Source: Erysipelotrichaceae bacterium (GTDB lineage: Bacteria; Bacillota_I; Bacilli_A; Erysipelotrichales; Erysipelotrichaceae). From it: DNA of 8,759 nucleotides. Position numbers and translations under genes: made by a program. This document shows, in pieces, positions 6,765 through 8,759 of this stretch. Within the stretch, counting starts at the first letter, position 1. Each line of letters opens with the position of its first letter. The notes under the pieces are model-generated. The model saw nothing but the letters and a program-made list of their open reading frames with translations, ran no database searches and was not told the DNA's origin. The stretch lies in the NCBI GenBank assembly GCA_900759455.1, contig CAAEVI010000061.1, positions 1 through 8,759 on the forward strand, in the 5' to 3' direction.

Positions 6765-7535
6765 TTATTTACCTCCCAACAGTTTTTTACTGAGCCGGAT
6801 CAGTTCCTGATCCCCGCTCGAATTTTCAATGCGGATGCTTCCTTCGCCTTCTTCGCACAGCGCATCGCGCTGTCGCAACAGATCCATCAAATGCATCGCC
6901 GTCCCGTGATTGCCGTCAATGATATGTACATTGGATGGTAACAGCTCCCTGAAATAGTCTTTGAAGAAGACAAAATGGGTACATCCCAATACGATGCTGT
7001 CGATCTGCGAGAGATCATAAGGATACAGATACTCATTCAGCTGGGCAATGACCAGCTCACGGTTGTCCAGCTGATCATGCTCGACGATCTCCACCAGCCT
7101 TGGACAAGGCTGTCGATAAATCGTATGCGCATCCTGAAATCGTTCCATCAGTCTGGCAAATTTCTGTTCCTTCAGCGTCAACGGCGTTGCGGTCACGATG
7201 ATGCGCTGATGCTCCCCCTGCTCGGCAGCCACTTTGAGTGCCGGTTCCATGCCGATGATCGGAAGCGAATAACGCTTTCGCAAAAGATTCACGCAGGCAC
7301 TGGTCGCTGTATTGCAGGCAATGACAATGGCCTTTACGCCCTGATCGATCAAATAGTCGCAGATTTCAATGCAGCGTGCGGTAATTTCCGCCTTTTCTTT
7401 GATGCCGTAAGGCGCATGGGCACTGTCGCCGTAATAGATAAAATGTTCATGCGGCAGAAGCAGGCGCAGCTCCTTCAATACGCTGATCCCGCCCAGACCG
7501 GAGTCAAAGATGCCGATCGGCTGTCGATTGTTCAT
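6765..7535 (-). CDS. murI: Glutamate racemase
   Basis: A cofactor-independent racemase that converts L-glutamate to D-glutamate for the peptidoglycan stem peptide; usually essential. The protein has 256 residues, within the normal 250-290 range. The Asp/Glu racemase signatures are complete. They are IGIFDSGLGG (7-16, with D11 and S12), YGDSAHAPYG (35-44), the first catalytic cysteine C74 in ACNTATS, and the second, C185 in GCTHF, with H187 beside it. The start ATG follows AGAGG at 7 nt. It sits 33 nt after the hydrolase gene and one base before the peptidase gene. A TATAAT at 7560-7565 in the short gap could be a weak internal promoter, but I see no matching -35. Confidence 0.97.
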   Translation of the reverse strand: MNNRQPIGIFDSGLGGISVLKELRLLLPHEHFIYYGDSAHAPYGIKEKAEITARCIEICDYLIDQGVKAIVIACNTATSACVNLLRKRYSLPIIGMEPALKVAAEQGEHQRIIVTATPLTLKEQKFARLMERFQDAHTIYRQPCPRLVEIVEHDQLDNRELVIAQLNEYLYPYDLSQIDSIVLGCTHFVFFKDYFRELLPSNVHIIDGNHGTAMHLMDLLRQRDALCEEGEGSIRIENSSGDQELIRLSKKLLGGK

Positions 7536-7568
7536 AGTTTCACCTCTCGCAACAGTTTTATTATACTC

Positions 7569-8177
7569 CTATCGTATGGAAAATTCATCCATGAAACGCT
7601 GTGTCATGGCACATGCCTGTTTGAGATAACGTTTCGTATAACGCTCCTCTTCGTGCACAAGGGAATGATTGGCACCTGCGCAAAACAGCTTTTCGCTGCA
7701 GACAAGCTTCGCATATGCACGCTGATCTTCCTCATCGAGAAAGGGATCACGGCTTCCATAAGCGATCCTGTCTTTCGCTTCGATCAGCGGCAGAGTCTGT
7801 TTCAACGGCGTAAACAACAGGGCCGGCTGATCCCCGTAACGCTTTCGAAGCTTTACCGCCGCCACCGTGCCAAAGCTTTTGCCGACAAAATGACAGCGCT
7901 CATAAGGCAGCTCATCCAGGATCATGCATGCCCGACGCATGGCGATCGGCAGACATACATCAATGGATGTCTTCATGTTCTTTTTGTCAAAAGGCAGTGT
8001 CCCGAAAGAAAGCTCCAGCACATCGACGCCATGATCCAAGGCACACGCTTTGGCCTGCACAAACAGATCTCTGTCAAAAAGATAACCGAAGCCGGGCAGC
8101 AGCACGACACAGTCCCGGCTTCCCTGCACGATCCGCAAAGCCTCATTCTCGCTTTTTGAAATCCGCTGTTCTTCCAT
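7569..8177 (-). CDS. Small alpha/beta hydrolase, function unknown
   Basis: From the ATG at 8177 the protein has 202 residues and the order of parts expected of an alpha/beta hydrolase. There is an oxyanion-side loop LLPGFGY (26-32), the nucleophile elbow GKSFG with S101 (99-103), a probable acid D144 in YGSRDPF, and a probable base H171 in ANHSL. There is no lid insertion, signal peptide or membrane segment, so it is a compact cytoplasmic enzyme. The substrate cannot be told; an esterase, thioesterase or dienelactone-hydrolase-like enzyme would all fit. The start is uncertain. The ATG at 8177 has AAGGA at 5 nt and lies just downstream of a near-consensus promoter. The ATG at 8213 has a better site (AAGGAGG, 6 nt) but lies upstream of the expected transcript start. 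The open frame reaches 8243. It heads the operon with murI and the M18 peptidase. Confidence 0.8.
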   Translation of the reverse strand: MEEQRISKSENEALRIVQGSRDCVVLLPGFGYLFDRDLFVQAKACALDHGVDVLELSFGTLPFDKKNMKTSIDVCLPIAMRRACMILDELPYERCHFVGKSFGTVAAVKLRKRYGDQPALLFTPLKQTLPLIEAKDRIAYGSRDPFLDEEDQRAYAKLVCSEKLFCAGANHSLVHEEERYTKRYLKQACAMTQRFMDEFSIR

Positions 8178-8202
8178 CTTATTCCTTCTTTCTTCGTCCT
8201 TC

Positions 8203-8231
8203 ATTGTACCCATCCTGCCCCTCCTTGTCAA
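8203..8231 (-). promoter_or_regulatory. Promoter of the hydrolase-murI-peptidase operon
   Basis: On the minus strand TTGACA (8226-8231, perfect -35) is separated by exactly 17 nt from TACAAT (8203-8208, five of six). Transcription should begin near 8196, about 19 nt before the ATG at 8177. The -35 begins inside the T run of the preceding terminator. Confidence 0.8.
8220..8226 (-). promoter_or_regulatory. Strong ribosome-site sequence before an alternative hydrolase start
   Basis: AAGGAGG on the minus strand is 6 nt before an in-frame ATG at 8213, which would give a 214-residue hydrolase. The sequence also falls within the -35 and spacer of the promoter, so it would be used only on RNA reading through from the ABC gene. 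Confidence 0.4.
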
Positions 8232-8253
8232 AAAAGACCGCATCAGCGGTCTT
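8230..8253 (-). terminator. Intrinsic terminator of the ABC exporter gene
   Basis: On the minus strand AAGACCGC (8246-8253) pairs with GCGGTCTT (8234-8241) around TGAT, and six T (8230-8235) follow. It begins 8 nt after the ABC stop codon and overlaps the next promoter. Confidence 0.9.
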
Positions 8254-8261
8254 CATGAACA

Positions 8262-8759
8262 TTATTGCTGCGTCTCGAACTGCGAATGATACAGTTTTTC
8301 ATAAATGCCCTGCTTGGCCAGCAGGCTTTCATGTGTTCCCTGTTCGACGATATCGCCATGCTGGATCACGAGGATCAGATCCGCGTTTTTGATCGTAGAG
8401 AGACGATGGGCGATCACAAAGCTGGTACGTCCCTCCATCACGCGCTGCATGGCCTCCTGAAGACGTCGTTCCAGACGCGTATCGACCGAACTGGTCGCTT
8501 CATCCAGGATCAGGATCGAAGGATCCTTCAAGATCGCACGGGCAATCGTCAGCAGCTGTTTTTCTCCCTGTGAGATATTGTTTCCTTCTTCATTGATCAT
8601 GGAATCATAGCCATGGCTCAATGTCCGGATATAATGATGCACATTCGCTGTCTTGGCCGCATCGATCACTTCATCCTTACGGGCATCCAGCCGACCGTAG
8701 CGGATGTTGTCAAAGATCGTGCCGTTGAACAGCCAGGTATCCTGCAGCGCCAGCGAGAA
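8262..8759 (-). CDS. ABC exporter, C-terminal part of the ATP-binding domain (partial at right edge)
   Basis: The last 165 residues of an ABC transporter subunit; the frame is open to the window edge, so the start, membrane domain and Walker A lie outside. The visible order is: Q-loop glutamine (residue 6 of the fragment, LQDTWLFNGTI), signature NISQGE (61-66) in place of the classic LSGGQ, Walker B ILILDE (82-87), D-loop SSVD (90-93) and switch histidine H118 in AHRLST. This pattern is that of MsbA-like exporters with fused membrane and ATPase domains, especially one subunit of heterodimeric multidrug-type pairs such as Bacillus YfiB/YfiC. A partner subunit may lie upstream, outside the window. 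The transported substrate cannot be named. A GTG codon at 8669 lies inside the conserved domain and is not a real start. The gene ends in its own terminator. Confidence 0.93.
   Translation of the reverse strand, partial: FSLALQDTWLFNGTIFDNIRYGRLDARKDEVIDAAKTANVHHYIRTLSHGYDSMINEEGNNISQGEKQLLTIARAILKDPSILILDEATSSVDTRLERRLQEAMQRVMEGRTSFVIAHRLSTIKNADLILVIQHGDIVEQGTHESLLAKQGIYEKLYHSQFETQQ

Noticed and set aside
7560..7565. TATAAT just upstream of murI on the minus strand
   Set aside because: No acceptable -35 or TGn extension accompanies it; an internal promoter cannot be supported from this alone.
6975..8159. A 394-codon open frame on the plus strand opposite murI and the hydrolase gene
   Set aside because: It runs antisense across two genes with clear motifs and their junction, has no recognisable domain, and its composition is what the opposite-strand codons would produce.

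Overview
This window looks like ordinary chromosome from a low-to-middle-GC Gram-positive bacterium (Bacillota). The evidence is the AGGAGG-type ribosome sites before most genes, sigma-A-like promoters with several TGn extended -10 elements, compact hairpin-plus-T-run terminators, a GuaA that reads like Bacillus GuaA, and a heterodimeric-exporter-type ABC signature. An Erysipelotrichia-like or clostridial gut organism is my guess from the overall feel of the proteins; the sequence does not prove it. I see no rRNA, tRNA, CRISPR array, insertion sequence, phage gene or attachment site.

Layout. Positions 1-124 hold the guaA terminator and no gene. Two leftward genes follow, each with its own promoter and terminator: guaA (125-1666, GMP synthase) and an AlaX-type alanyl-tRNA editing protein (1789-2946). 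A 220-base divergent region (2947-3166) separates them from two rightward genes. These are an RlmI/RlmL-like SAM-dependent methyltransferase (3167-4045) and the branched-chain aminotransferase ilvE (4230-5297), again each with its own promoter and terminator. ilvE converges on a leftward block, and two hairpins at 5310-5373 separate them. The leftward block reads, in transcription order: the C-terminal part of an ABC exporter that enters from the right edge (8262-8759), an alpha/beta hydrolase (7569-8177), murI (6765-7535) and an M18 aminopeptidase (5381-6763). The hydrolase, murI and the peptidase form a likely operon. Its promoter is fused to the terminator of the ABC gene, and it ends at the hairpin at 5344-5373.

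The genes are mostly housekeeping: purine synthesis (guaA), translation quality control (the AlaX-like protein), RNA modification (the methyltransferase), branched-chain amino acid metabolism (ilvE), D-glutamate for peptidoglycan (murI) and peptide turnover (the M18 enzyme). They do not form one pathway. Four starts are placed inside the longest open frame because the ribosome site, or for the hydrolase the promoter, fits an internal ATG (guaA, the AlaX-like gene, the methyltransferase, the hydrolase). I did not find a new multi-gene system. The points worth a second look are regulatory (the divergent region, the terminator-promoter fusion) and two proteins of uncertain role (the AlaX-like protein with an altered glycine motif, and the small hydrolase).
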